The position numbers were made by a program, and so were the translations under genes. Below are positions 12,110 to 23,949 of a stretch of 64,000 bases of DNA, piece by piece. The DNA comes from Metellina segmentata (lineage: Eukaryota > Arthropoda > Arachnida > Araneae > Tetragnathidae), in assembly GCA_947359465.1 (NCBI GenBank), contig OX375873.1, positions 134,866,899 to 134,930,898 on the forward strand, read 5' to 3'. The notes below the pieces were generated by a model. It was not told where the DNA came from. It did no database searches and worked only from the letters and a program-made list of their open reading frames with translations. The first letter of the stretch is position 1; each line of letters begins with the position of its first letter.

Positions 12110-12245
12110 CGTTTCTTTAACCATCGGTATGGTTTTGTCGAAATATCTCGTACTTCAATATCGGATCATTTTTTGTAATGACGAGATATCTCGTCAACAA
12201 TATCTGGTTAGTTTTGCTAATGACGAAATAACTTTAACCCCCAAT
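12110..12245. repeat. Diverged unit of the 'gacgagatatctcgtc' repeat family
   Basis: Contains 'gacgagatatctcgtc' at about 12180-12195 with 'gctaatgacgaaata' and related phrases, like the 135-bp satellite that starts 1.3 kb downstream. Confidence 0.55.
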
Positions 12246-13434
12246 GTTTCAGTTATTCCCCATTCGTAAAAGAAAAATGTACCATTGAATGCTTAAAACT
12301 TTGATGTAAAAGCAGTTATGTAGCTTCACTTTCCCATGCTAATACAAAATACAAGTCTACTTTGTTAATTATTTAAATTAGTTGAATATTTAACACTATA
12401 ACATGAGATAAATGCAATTCTCCATTTTAAGACTTTGCTAAGGGACCCACTTTTGCTGGCTTAGTCAGATCAATTCAATAATCTCATAAATAATTTATTC
12501 CCCAACTGTTGTTGAGATTTCTTGCTATTTATCCAAAGGCAATTTCGTAAAATAGAGCAATGATGCAAAACAAGAGAAATAACAAGCATTATGTAGCTTA
12601 CTCTTAAATGCATTATTATATGGTTTTTAAATTAAATAAACACAGTAATATTAGTTCGTAAATTATTTAATCCTTTAATAATAATCATTCAACACAAAGA
12701 ATGTCAACTATAGCATTCCGTGTCTTTAGTTTTCGTTGACTCAAAGAGCAAAGGAATCCCATGGTAGGTATCACACATTTATGAATTCTGGAAAATTAAT
12801 TCGGCGTTATTAAATTTAAATGAACGTGTTTGTCCGCCTTGTAGAAGAAATTTATTTATTTGAAGAACCACGGGCATGACTGTTTGCGCCACCGATTACG
12901 AAGTTGGCCAGTGGCTACGTTTTTAGGAAAGTACTTGTTCAGAAAGCTACACTCTCTAGCCATGAGTAGTTAACAATTACCCGTTACAATTATTACATAA
13001 CTTATAACTTTCGTGGAAAATGAGCTGTAAACCTGCCCACTCCTTCCGAAACGTATAACAGACCACTCTCCGAGTAGGTGCTCGCTTGCCACTCTCACTT
13101 AATCTACTTAATGGGGATGCTGTATCAACACGTGTCTGCAGGGCGAGCCTCCCTCCTGCATTAATATTTAATTGTCGCCTGCTTCTGACTCCCCTATGCT
13201 TACCTAAATAATGCACGAATACTAGGGAAATGAACATTTGCCTCACATGACTGGAATGAAGCGTGCGATTTATGGTGAACAAGTTGCTTCCGTTTTATTG
13301 GGAAAGTGGTGCTGTTTCGGAAGACATTTGGTGGTTGTTTAAACCCTCCTGATGGTTGTCTTAGTGGGGAAGAGGGCTCGTCTCTTGTAAAACGATCTTG
13401 TTGGACGACATATCTCATTATTATGAAGACAAAA
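12246..13434. other. No recognised feature
   Basis: AT-rich. A minus-strand 101-codon ORF (12977-13282) and its overlapping neighbour show no recognisable domain. Confidence 0.35.
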
Positions 13435-15410
13435 CAGATTATCCGTTGTAAAAACTGGCATCTCGATGTCATCATCATCAAGAAAATAAAAATCTTGATT
13501 GCTTGGTACCTCGTCTTAGGCAAAGTTGGTCAGATCGTGAGGGACTAGATATATCACCATTAGGAAGAGAACATACTTCGTCTTTTTAAAACTGACCTGC
13601 TCTTGATCTCTCTCATCATGGTAAAAAAAAACTAAATATCTTGATGACGAGATGTCTTATGCAAAGTTGGTCAGACCTTGATGGACTAGATATATCGCCA
13701 TTAGGATGAGGAAATATTCCGTCTTTTAAAGACTGACCAGCTCTTCATCTCGTCATGATAAAAAAATATCTTGATCATGAGATATCTCGTCTTAGGCAAA
13801 GTTGGTCAGATGTTGATTGACTAGATATATCGCCATTAGGATGAGGAAATATCCCGTCTTTTAAAGACTGACCAGCTCTTCATCTCGTCATGATAAAAAA
13901 ATATCTTGATCATGAGATATCTCGTCTTAGGCAAAGTTGGTCAGATGTTGATTGACTAGATATATCGCCATTAGGATGAGGAAATATCCCGTCTTTTAAA
14001 GACTGACCAGCTCTTCATCTCGTCATGATAAAAAAATATCTTGATCATGAGATATCTCGTCTTAGGCAAAGTTGGTCAGATGTTGATTGACTAGATATAT
14101 CGCCATTAGGATGAGGAAATATCCCGTCTTTTAAAGACTGACCAGCTCTTCAACTCGTCATGATAAAAAAATATCTTGATCATGAGATATCTCGTCTTAG
14201 GCAAAGTTGGTCAGATGTTGATTGACTAGATATATCGCCATTAGGATGAGGAAATATCCCGTCTTTTAAAGACTGACCAGCTCTTCATCTCGTCATGATA
14301 AAAAAATATCTTGATCATGAGATATCTCGTCTTAGGCAAAGTTGGTCAGATGTTGATTGACTAGATATATCGCCATTAGGATGAGGAAATATCCCGTCTT
14401 TTAAAGACTGACCAGCTCTTCATCTCGTCATGATAAAAAATATCTTGATCATGAGATATCTCGTCTTAGGCAAAGTTGGTCAGATGTTGATTGACTAGAT
14501 ATATCGCCATTAGGATGAGGAAATATCCCGTCTTTTAAAGACTGACCAGCTCTTCAACTCGTCATGATAAAAAAATATCTTGATCATGAGATATCTCGTC
14601 TTAGGCAAAGTTGGTCAGATGTTGATTGACTAGATATATCGCCATTAGGATGAGGAAATATCCCGTCTTTTAAAGACTGACCAGCTCTTCATCTCGTCAT
14701 GATAAAAAAATATCTTGATCATGAGATATCTCGTCTTAGGCAAAGTTGGTCAGATGTTGATTGACTAGATATATCGCCATTAGGATGAGGAAATATCCCG
14801 TCTTTTAAAGACTGACCAGCTCTTCATCTCGTCATGATAAAAAAATATCTTGATCATGAGATATCTCGTCTTAGGCAAAGTTGGTCAGATGTTGATTGAC
14901 TAGATATATCGCCATTAGGATGAGGAAATATCCCGTCTTTTAAAGACTGACCAGCTCTTCAACTCGTCATGATAAAAAAATATCTTGATCATGAGATATC
15001 TCGTCTTAGGCAAAGTTGGTCAGATGTTGATTGACTAGATATATCGCCATTAGGATGAGGAAATATCCCGTCTTTTAAAGACTGACCAGCTCTTCATCTC
15101 GTCATGATAAAAAAATATCTTGATCATGAGATATCTCGTCTTAGGCAAAGTTGGTCAGATGTTGACTGACTAGATATATCGCCATTAGGATGAGGAAATA
15201 TCCCGTCTTTTAAAGACTGACCAGCTCTTCAACTCGTCATGATAAAAAAATATCTTGATCATGAGATATCTCGTCTTAGGCAAAGTTGGTCAGATGTTGA
15301 TTGACTAGATATATCGCCATTAGGATGAGGAAATATTTCGTCTTTAAAAAACTAACTTACTCTTGATCTGATCATCAGCAACAAACAGCAATACCTTGAT
15401 GACGAGATAT
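13435..15410. repeat. 135-bp satellite array with trimeric higher-order pattern
   Basis: Units begin, for example, at ctcttca in 13741, 13876, 14011, 14146, 14281, 14416, 14550, 14685, 14820, 14955, 15090 and 15225, a spacing of 135 bp (once 134). Each unit holds 'gaccagctcttc', a run of A, 'gatcatgagatatctcgtc' and 'aaagttggtcag'. The inner copies are almost identical, while the outer ones (about 13435-13740 and after 15340) are diverged, as expected if homogenisation acts in the middle. The position after 'ctctt' alternates 'catct' and 'caact'. No coding potential. Confidence 0.95.
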
Positions 15411-15619
15411 CTCACTTGGATGGGTCCAAAGTAATGCAATCACAGTGTGCAACATATCGATCACTGTATAGAGACGAACCATTTCTATCGACCCATCATT
15501 TATAGTGAAGTAAATTCAATAGGTTCCATTAAATACAAATTGACCCCATGAGCCTCGCGAGTTTTCAAAGTAATGTAGTTATTGCTTTTATGCTATACAA
15601 TATTTGATGACTAAATTAC
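15411..15619. other. Edge of satellite and short unrecognised stretch
   Basis: After the last diverged satellite unit ('gacgagatatctcac' near 15400) the sequence becomes ordinary AT-rich DNA. Confidence 0.4.
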
Positions 15620-15639
15620 CACATCTATTGATTGAAACA

Positions 15640-15800
15640 AAACACGGGTTATTGGTAGCGGTCTGGATTAACCCCGAAGGGAAAGATTCGAGGACAACAC
15701 CACGCAACTTTGAATCACTTTCACTGACGAGGTCATCACCTGAGTTGACACTCAACTCTCCGCACTTCCACACCACAAAAACATAACGACCCGTCAGATT
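15640..15800 (-). repeat. SINE body fragment (minus strand)
   Basis: Read on the minus strand it has the SINE body order: 'gtggaagtgcggagagttgag', 'caggtgatgacctcgtc' and 'gttgtcctcgaatctttccc'. The tRNA-like head is missing. Confidence 0.6.
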
Positions 15801-17639
15801 TAACGCACACTATGGTTGGAAAGACTTACGAACTCTCGCAATGCTCTGGTTGCTCTTCCAACTGGGCTACCGAGGATCCATACACAAAAGGAAAGATTTA
15901 GCTGACACATAAAAGAGAGAAGTAACCCCAGGGAAAAATGACAGTAATCGAACCTGCATCACCTACAACAGGTTTTGTTTCAGTATAAACACAAACAAAC
16001 TATCTACATTTATTTTTTAATTACTGATTTTTCCAGAAATTACCCTAAAATACATTTATTTCCAACCAATTGTGACTCGTGTAAAAAAAAAATCTAAAGA
16101 AATAAACACTTATTCACGGTTCCTTAGATTCAAACCTCTAATAAGTTTTGACTTCAGAGATTGCGTTTAATCAATTTCGAATCTTAACCACTTGCTTCTG
16201 TTCACGTCACGATTATTTTTGCTCGGAACCTTCATCAAAACTTGTGCCTGCATTTCCATAAACTAAGTGGTTTTCGACATCTCTTTATCTCTCGCCATTT
16301 CAAACCGAGCCCCATCCAAGTGTGTCCGCCAAAGAAAGCAATAACCGAAAAATAAAAAGCTTTCTGCCGATGTCACCCGCAGTCCCTATATCTTTCCCAA
16401 GGAGGACATGACAGCTTTTTCTCGAGCCGGTTTTTATTATTTACATATTTTTTATAAGAAAAAAAAATTTCCGGGCGAAATGAAAATAAATGTCGCTCAT
16501 CACTCTCTGAATCGCGGTATTGAAAGCAGGCTTAAATGAAATGTCAAAAAAGGATTCGTATTTATTAAACTAGCCCAAAAGGAGGAGGTGACGTTAAGCG
16601 AGACTGACTTTGAATAAAAAGACGACTGACTTCAATTCCGCGAATAAAAAATCCAGTTTTGTGCTGCGTGGACATTGAGAAAAGTCGTATTTTTTACGTC
16701 CCTCTTTCATTTCAAAATGATTGCTTTCGTTGATATTACGTCGTTGGCATCGGTGGTAATTCCAGCGTGTGATATCGATTATGAGAGCTATCATTAGGCG
16801 ACGGTCTCATCGTAATCTTTTAGTATCCATTACATGGTTTTAAGATAGCATTAAAGAGTTCTAGGATTGGTAAAAGACTGAACTATCAAACCTAAATGTC
16901 AGGTAAGACCTTGAAAATAACATAAGTAGTTATGATTATTTCGTGGATCCAATATTTTACTGTTCAGTGTTTGAAATATTTTCAAGCCAGCCTAGTTAGA
17001 GAATTCAAAGTCTTAATTCCAATATACATCATGTAGTTGGTAAACAAAGAATAAATTCATAAACCATGTAACATTTGTAGATTCCGTAACCAAGCTACAG
17101 AACACAAGTTGTGGAGCTCAATAATCTTTAACTCTCGTGTTGGTTGTTTCGACAAGATATCTTGTTTTAGGTGCATAATTATATTCAGTGTTCTGCAACA
17201 AAACTCCAAACAATTGCAATTGTTCTGCAGGCATTTTGTCCGAATTTTGAAAACTGCAATAATGTAGTAGTATTTAGTACCTATTTATAATAAAACATCA
17301 AAATTAATTAACTTACACTATTTAAAACCAAGGCATACTTTCAGTATTTACAATTCTGTCGATCTCTTTTGAAGTTAAGTATTTTGTCATTGACATATAT
17401 ATAGAAGATGTGTTATTTCTAAAGTGTTTGTGGTCATTGGGGCGGTGTAGGGAGGTTGTTGCGTAGCTAGAAAAGAAAAAAGGTGTGACAAGGACCACGC
17501 TTTGCAGTGCAGAACATCGTAAATTAGGATTGGAAAAAAAAATCGGCCGACATTTTGATAAAATTAAGGAAAAATTGTTCTGTAAAGACTTTGTTTGTTC
17601 TGCATCGTACGTCGCAGTTTTAAGCACTTTCTGCTCCCG
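15801..17639. other. No recognised feature
   Basis: AT-rich. Minus-strand ORFs at 16594-16794 and 17322-17627 have no recognisable domain. 'cgacaagatatcttg' near 17150 again recalls the dispersed palindrome. Confidence 0.35.
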
Positions 17640-18060
17640 AGTATCTTGTCATTAACAACGCTAACCACATCTTGATAGACGAGATATCTCACCATTAGAA
17701 GAAAACTGACTAAATCATGATCACACCATCATAAAAACAGCTACAATATCTTAACGAGATCAGTGAAATAGGTCAGGTCTTGTTGAACGATATATCTCGT
17801 CGAAACCACTTCGAGGGTTGACCCCCTGGTGGCGGTCTCGTTGAGGTATCTCGTCTTTAGCAAAAATAACCAGATCGTGTTGGATACGAGGCATTAAGTC
17901 AGGAAAAACTGACCTGATCTTGATCTCGTCATCATCAAACAATGGCAATATCTTCAATCGGCCTTCTTGGTGGATGAGATATCTCGTCATTAGCAAATCA
18001 GTGAGATCGTGATGTACGAGATATATAGTCCAATCCACTTGAAAGGTTAAATGCCTGAAC
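17640..18060. repeat. Diverged tandem units of the satellite family
   Basis: Several degenerate units with 'gacgagatatctc', 'gatatatctcgtc', 'gtctcgttgaggtatctcgtc' and 'gatgagatatctcgtcattagcaaa'. They share phrases with the 135-bp array 2 kb upstream but have drifted apart. The 100-codon minus ORF over it is a by-product. Confidence 0.7.
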
Positions 18061-18381
18061 ATTAAACTATTTACAGTAATAATTTAGTTTCTGTTAACTA
18101 TGATATTGCAGTTATATAATGCACTTGAATACTCACTTTCACAACTTAGAAATTGGAATTTTTCAAGAAAAAAAAGTTTCATTACAAGCGCTTATAAGTG
18201 AAGTAGATACTGTCATTCAGAATTTCACTTCTTGGGTATAAGACGTTTAGCTCAAAGTAGACACCTTTTCCAGGTATCCTTTATACAGGCTTAACTCTTC
18301 AAGTGGTTTCGACGAGTTATCTCGCCCATCAAGATCTAAATAATTTTGCTGATACTTGATGAGCAGCTTTCTCGTTATCAA

Positions 18382-19233
18382 TAGGGCAATTTTTATGTTG
18401 AAGTAAAAACAAAAAAGTTGAATTTTTCATTCTAAGTTGAATTTATGGGAATACAGTTGCACTTATTTTATATACACTGAAATTAAAAATAATTATTCTT
18501 AAAAAAAAGGAAATCAAAATGTACTATTGACAATTTTAGTCGCGTGTACATTATTGCAATACATTAAATGCAGAAGAACGGTGAGGTTGAATGGCCCATC
18601 CTTGGCCAGTAATTTCTTTAACATTGCAAAACTGCGCTCAACAGAGACTGATACTGCCTAACATCGTTGCAGTAGCAAATAAAGACTTGAAGGAAAATAG
18701 TGTCGGGAAAGTGTAGCAAAAACCGTCAGGTTGTCATTGTTTTCGAATTGTTTTTTTATGATACACTTTCAGATTGCAAAGATCTTCTTTAAAATCCTTC
18801 TATCTGATATCTTCATACGATGTCTCGATGTTGTACGCTTTTGATTCCGATTTTTCTACGAGACAAATCAAACATTCGTAGTTGCTTCTGATTTCAGCAA
18901 ACTTTGGGACAGCTCTGGATGATAATTATTACTTAATAAAATTAACTGGTAGGATTGCACAAAAGCATAATTGCATATACATAGTGCAATCATTCCAACG
19001 TGCATCCAGACAATAATTTAATTAATTAAAAACTTTTTAAATATAACTATGAAATAGTAATTTTATATTACTTAATTTTAAGCTAAATTAAAAAAAGTTG
19101 CAGGTGATTGCATTTATGTTGCGGTTATAACTCATTTACAATACACCCCATGTAGGAGGAATTTTTTTTAGTACTTTACATGCAGCGTAGAATGTGTGAC
19201 AAAAAGTTGCATTTGTTGCAAAAAGTTGCCTTA
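18382..19233 (-). mobile_element. hAT-like transposon remnant (copy 1)
   Basis: An 852-bp element is flanked by the 8-bp direct repeat GTTATCAA (18374-18381 and 19234-19241). It starts TAGGGCAATTTTT and ends with the inverse of TAAGGCAACTTTTTGCAAC, with 'aaagttgca' repeated near the ends. The length of the target duplication fits hAT. The minus strand over about 18570-18790 resembles the C-terminal dimerisation region of hAT transposases in broken frame. It is homologous to 60462-61723. Confidence 0.78.
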
Positions 19234-19241
19234 GTTATCAA

Positions 19242-20147
19242 TATACTGTCGATTTTTTGACAAAGAGATAATATTTGATTAGTTTCTTCCTAATGACGAG
19301 ATTTTTTGTCCTAATCAAGATTTTCTCGGTTTTGCAAAAGACGAAAGATATCGTCAATGCAAGCAAAAGGTGAAAAGCCTGATAGCTTTTCTAGAAGCGA
19401 GGTATATGTAGTTATCTCTATAAATATAGTGATAAAAGCATTTGAAATTAGAAAATTTAAAAAACCTGTTAAGGCAATAAAAACATTGGAACTATTCTTT
19501 TACATTTTGATTCGGATATTTACATTGCAATAAAAAATTATTTTCTTTATCTCACTTTCGAATCTCACTTATCGTAAAATTTCTCAATCCTTAAATAAAC
19601 TGGATCCATGTTATTTTAGCGTCCAATAAGGAGTTTTCGAAAAAAAAATTTTGAATCACTGGATTCTAGGTTTTTTTTCTTTAGTTTTTAAACATGTCTT
19701 CAAATCGTTCGTTAGTAATGTTTGTTTTGTTTTCGTTAGAATTTTATTTTGATAGATTCAATTGGAAAGCTCATTTTATGACGACCATTTCTTACATATG
19801 TTAAAGATTTATTCTAAATATGGGAAATTTAGCAATTCAAGTCGGACCATGTAAATAAGGTTGACTTAAGCTATTTACAAATTCTTAGTCTCCCATAAGT
19901 TCTTCGTGATTGATCTCAGACCGTCGATAACAGTCTTTTGAATTATACCAAAGCGGTGTTAGTTCACCTAACCCCCGTATAAGTTATATTTGACATTTTA
20001 ACAACTTTCATTTCAACTCTACTCGAATTTCACTTTCCCCTACCATTATAAATGATAGTTTACACGTCGCATTTTTAGGTTTTTAATTTGATTAAGGATA
20101 CAAATCAAGAGCTGTTATGTTCTAAGATTACATTTATATACAACAAG
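19242..20147. other. Mostly unrecognised, with satellite-like phrases at 19255-19420
   Basis: Phrases such as 'taatgacgagattttttgtc' and 'gacgaaagatatcgtc' look like drifted satellite units. Near 19900 a 30-bp piece resembles the SINE body. The rest is AT-rich with no call. Confidence 0.4.
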
Positions 20148-20152
20148 GGTAT

Positions 20153-20346
20153 TGTTCCGTGTTTGTAACTTTCGCCTTGGCGACGGAGCATCATCCCCGT
20201 GGCGCCACTTGGCGATCTTGTAACCTTGATGAAAGGAAGTGAGGAAAGTGACGAGTGTCGGCTCCCAGAACGCACGCATGTGAATTAACGTTAAAGTTTA
20301 TACAGTCTTATTACATTGGCTTATTCAATCGCTAAACCTCTGCACA
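20153..20346 (+). repeat. 5' LTR of BEL/Pao element
   Basis: Starts TGTTCCGTG, ends GCACA, and is preceded by the target duplication GGTAT. It is unusually short and GC-richer than its surroundings in the middle. Confidence 0.93.
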
Positions 20347-20398
20347 TTTTGGTCCTAGCGACCCGGAGGTTCTTAAACCAGCGCAAACTCTTGTAAAA

Positions 20399-21568
20399 AT
20401 GACAGACAACGTCATTGCAACGCTAAATTGAAGGCGCGGAAACATTCGCGCACAAATTACGAAAGTCTCCAAGACTGTGTCTGACAACGAGTTGGATATC
20501 GCAGAACAGAAAGCTCAGCTAGAAGTTATCGCTAAAATTGAAGATAAATTTGATTCGCTAAAGAATGACTATTATAATAGTGTAAGCGAAGAAGACTTCG
20601 AAACTACAGAAGACAATCTATCGCAGAGATTCGGAAGTTAGAGGTAAGTCTCAAAACCTCTATTAATAAAATTCAATCCGAAGTATCGAATCAAAACTTT
20701 GATAGTGTTTCTCATGAATCTTCCAATTCACTAACGGATGAACAGCCCAAAAGAGCATTGATAAAACTCCCAGAAATCCCACTTCCAACATTTAATGGGA
20801 GATTCGAAGAGTGGAATCTGTCCAAAACGCAATTTAATTCTCTAATTTCTGATAATCCTGATCTGTCTGAAAATGAAAAACTCCACTATCTTCGGGGAGC
20901 GTTAAAGGGTGACGCTAAAATTATTGAAACATCCGATGACAGTTATACTTCCCTTTTCAAAGCGTTAATACAAATGTATGAAAACAGAAGAATTATTATA
21001 GACTGTCACATTAAAGGTATTCTCAATATGCAATCAATCAAACATGAATCCGCTAAGGATCTTCGGAATTTATATTAGATTCTGTAAAAAAGAATCTTGG
21101 ATCTCTAAAAATCTTAGATCTCAATAGAAGCCAATTTTCTAACGCTATATTATTAAATATCCTTCTGGATAAGTTAGATCGTGAAACTCGAAAGCAATAT
21201 GAATTAACACTAAAGGATAATGAAGTACTAAGTTTTGATGAATTTTTAGATTTCTTAGAAAGAAGATGTCAAATTCTAAATAGCATCAATTCCAGTACTG
21301 CATCTAAATTTAATCCAGAACGATCGAAATATCTTATCGTGAAATCTTGGGTTCCTAGAATGTGCGTGGCTTGTAAAACCCAAACACATCAATTATATCA
21401 TTGCGATAAATTCAAAAATATGAAATTGTCTGACAGACTAAATTTGGTCTAGAAACATAGACTTTGTCTCAATTTTTCTTGTTTCGTTTGTGGGAAATTT
21501 AATCACCACACATTATTGCATAGATATTCTTTCCCAAACGCTAACGACAGGCAGGACAGACCGACGCT
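20399..21568 (+). pseudogene. gag: BEL/Pao gag (broken)
   Basis: A start at 20399 is followed after ten codons by a stop, then by sequence that reads on with an extended helical N-terminus. The open piece 20758-21078 has IKLPEIPLPTFNGRFEEW and 'LSENEKLHYLRGALKGDA', the hallmark of the DUF1759 Gag domain. A frameshift follows, and a cysteine-rich part with CVACKTQTHQLYHC and CFVCGKFNHHTLLH-like zinc-binding motifs runs near 21360-21530, with an in-frame stop (21450) inside. Confidence 0.85.
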
Positions 21569-22149
21569 TTGCCCGACCCAGACATATCGTCGGTGGAAGA
21601 TCAAGGACAACAAAATCAAAACGAACCCGCAGCTGTCGATACAAAGGTGCCAGAAAATGCTCGCCTTGCTCTTTTTTCAAACGGAAATAATAAACGAATA
21701 TTGATAAACACTGCGTGGATTTATATTAGAGATGTTAATGGCATGAAGAGACCTTTTCGCGCTATTCTCTATTCAGCGTCTGAGTCATCCTTTCTTACTG
21801 TGAGAGCTGCAGAAGCTTTGGGTTTGAAAAAACAAACTACAAAAATTCTTATAAGCGGATTGAGTGATTCAGCGTTCAACGTAAATTCGAATGTTTTTAT
21901 CGCTTATCAAATCAAAATGGTGATGCACAATGGGAAATCGACCTGTTAATTGTTCCAAAAATAATAGACTTTACTCCTTCTAAGGAGATTAATATTTCTC
22001 ATTTAAATATTCCAAGTAATATACATCTCGCAGATCCGAAATTCTTTACCCCGCAAAACATTGATGTTCTATTGGGTGCAGAATTTTTCTTTGAGTTCTA
22101 AAATGCAGATAAGATAGATTTGGGAGAAAACTTGATTCTACAGTCCTGC
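21569..22149 (+). pseudogene. pro: BEL/Pao protease (inactive)
   Basis: Open piece 21569-21949. It aligns by eye with the DUF1758 aspartic protease region, but the catalytic site that should read as a D-S-G triad reads ILYSASESSF: the aspartate is replaced by tyrosine. After a frameshift at about 21945 the domain continues to 22149 ('IDVLLGAEFFF' near 22060-22100), where the LINE insertion begins. Confidence 0.8.
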
Positions 22150-23945
22150 AGATCTTTATGGATCAATGGAAGTGGCGATGGAGTGGAGATTTGGTAGGCA
22201 GAGAAACTTATAAGTATCTCCCCAACCCTGATCTCAAAAGACACGTGTACCACCCGATTGCGACTCAACTGCTTACAGGTCATGGTCGCTTTCCGCAATA
22301 CTTTCAACGTATGCTGCGACAAGGATCGGGCTTGTGTCAGTGTGGACAAGTGGGGGATGCCTCGCACTATCTCCTCGACTGCAAACTTGTCAAACCTCTT
22401 AACCAGTACCTTGGCTTGTTGCGCTTCCAACCCCAAGACTTCACTACTCGCCCAGAGTGGTTCCAAGCAATCCTCCGCTTGGGAAACTATGTGACTAAAA
22501 GGCTGACGCCTCAAATTCCCCATCTAAGGTATCCTCTCCCACCCTAGAAGTAAGTGAACTTCATTACTCTCTGTTTCTCCTACCGCCTTTGTGAACAGAC
22601 ACGAATCGAAGGCACTTGTGCTGGAAGTCTGTGGCAATCCTTTCATCGAAGGTCCCCTTGGCAGATGCCGGTGACTACCTTCTCTCTTTTCAGTTCTTCC
22701 TACTGCATGTAATTTAGCAACTAATGAAGGCCTCGTGCTAGAAGTTGCGAAAATGTATAATCTGTGATGCTTAACTCTATGTTTATCAGCAACAGATGAA
22801 AGTCTTGTACTGGAAGTTGTGAAAATGCATAACTCTATGTGGCAAATCTGTATTTATGTAGCCAAACTGTATTTCTGTGTGGTACTTGTACCTTATGCCG
22901 CCTAGGCATACACACCCTGGGAAGGTCTACAACCTACTGTCTGTTGGGGAAGTAGTCGTGGGTCAACCCGGACGGAAATCTGGTGGTGGCTTTTAATGTC
23001 CGGGAAGACTGTCCGTAGGGATGATAGCAAGATGATGGGGCTGAGGACCCGAGATCCGGGCAAAAGGATCGGGGGAGGGCTCTGCGCACTTGGGGCGGTG
23101 TGCATCCTGAACCAAGTAATTGATAAACAGTTAGTAACTTGTTATCAGTTTACGTAGACAATGCTTGGGGTCTCTACGTGGACGTGCGTTAGTTCCAAGG
23201 AATGAAGAGTGATGGCCCCCACCACTCGGACCGCGGCTCTTTCTGGAGTTGCAAGGGGACTCATAACTCCGCAGATCATGGGTCTATCCGTGTAGGAGGA
23301 ATATGTCAGTCTCTAACGTGGCGAAGCCGCTCTAGCCAGCAGGCTATCGGTTTGGGTTGTATGAACTGGCACAGGGCGATGCCGCTGTTCCTGCGATCTA
23401 GCGACAGGAACCTCCTTAGGTGCCACACGGAAACTAGCGGTGTCAGGACCACTCCCCGGCTGCCCTAGGCCAATACCTGTACGCTAACGAAAGAAGGCTA
23501 TCTGGCGGACGGCAAGGGTCTGCAAGACTCCATAGATGATGGTATCGGTTGCCCACGGTACCGGATAAACAGGGATGTTGGGGCAGCCTGCTGTTCCGTT
23601 GGGCTACTCAGGAACGCCGATAGGTTCCTAGGAGATGCCTGGGTGTGCGTCTCTGATCACCCCTCGGCACGAATCTATGAAGAAAACTTTTCCGGCTCAA
23701 AACGGACCTAAGGTTGACTGATATCAATGAGCCGGACCACATATCTTCAGCGCACACATTCACGGGTCGACCACGTCCACTCCCTATCGTGTTCATCCTG
23801 GGCAGATAAGGGTTTTTCGGACGGCGTGTCACTAGGCCCACTTCTAATATTTCTCATTAGAGGCTTTCCCTAGCTTCGGCTAATCCGCTGTGGGTTTTCA
23901 ATAACTCTGTACGGAGGGGTCTGCTTCCATTCGAAGAAGAAGAAG
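22150..23945 (+). mobile_element. 5'-truncated LINE (RNase H-bearing I/Jockey/R1-type clade) inserted into BEL element
   Basis: The insert interrupts BEL codons exactly: removing it with one copy of the flanking CTGC (22146-22149 and 23946-23949) restores the BEL frame. It carries the C-terminal end of ORF2 (22158-22546) and then about 1.4 kb of GC-richer 3' UTR ending in a (GAA)n-like tail. The 3' UTR has short imperfect repeats of a 'cttgtgctggaagt' phrase at about 22610, 22730 and 22805. The 5' two thirds of the element are missing, the usual result of incomplete reverse transcription. Confidence 0.85.
22158..22547 (+). pseudogene. C-terminal end of LINE ORF2 protein
   Basis: 129 codons with 'LTGHGRFPQYFQRM' and CQCGQVGDASHYLLDC, a C-x-C..H..C zinc-binding pattern seen after the RNase H domain at the C-terminus of ORF2 in Jockey, I and R1-type LINEs. 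It ends with a TAG at 22545-22547. The start is an artefact of truncation; reverse transcriptase and endonuclease are absent. Confidence 0.85.
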
Positions 23946-23949
23946 CTGC

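Noticed and set aside
13435..15410. Regularly spaced repeats that might suggest a CRISPR array
   Set aside because: Units are contiguous 135-bp copies without unique spacers, in a eukaryotic setting; this is a satellite.
23202..23841. ORFs in the GC-rich LINE 3' UTR
   Set aside because: The frames are open because of high GC; they lie after the ORF2 stop and show no domain.
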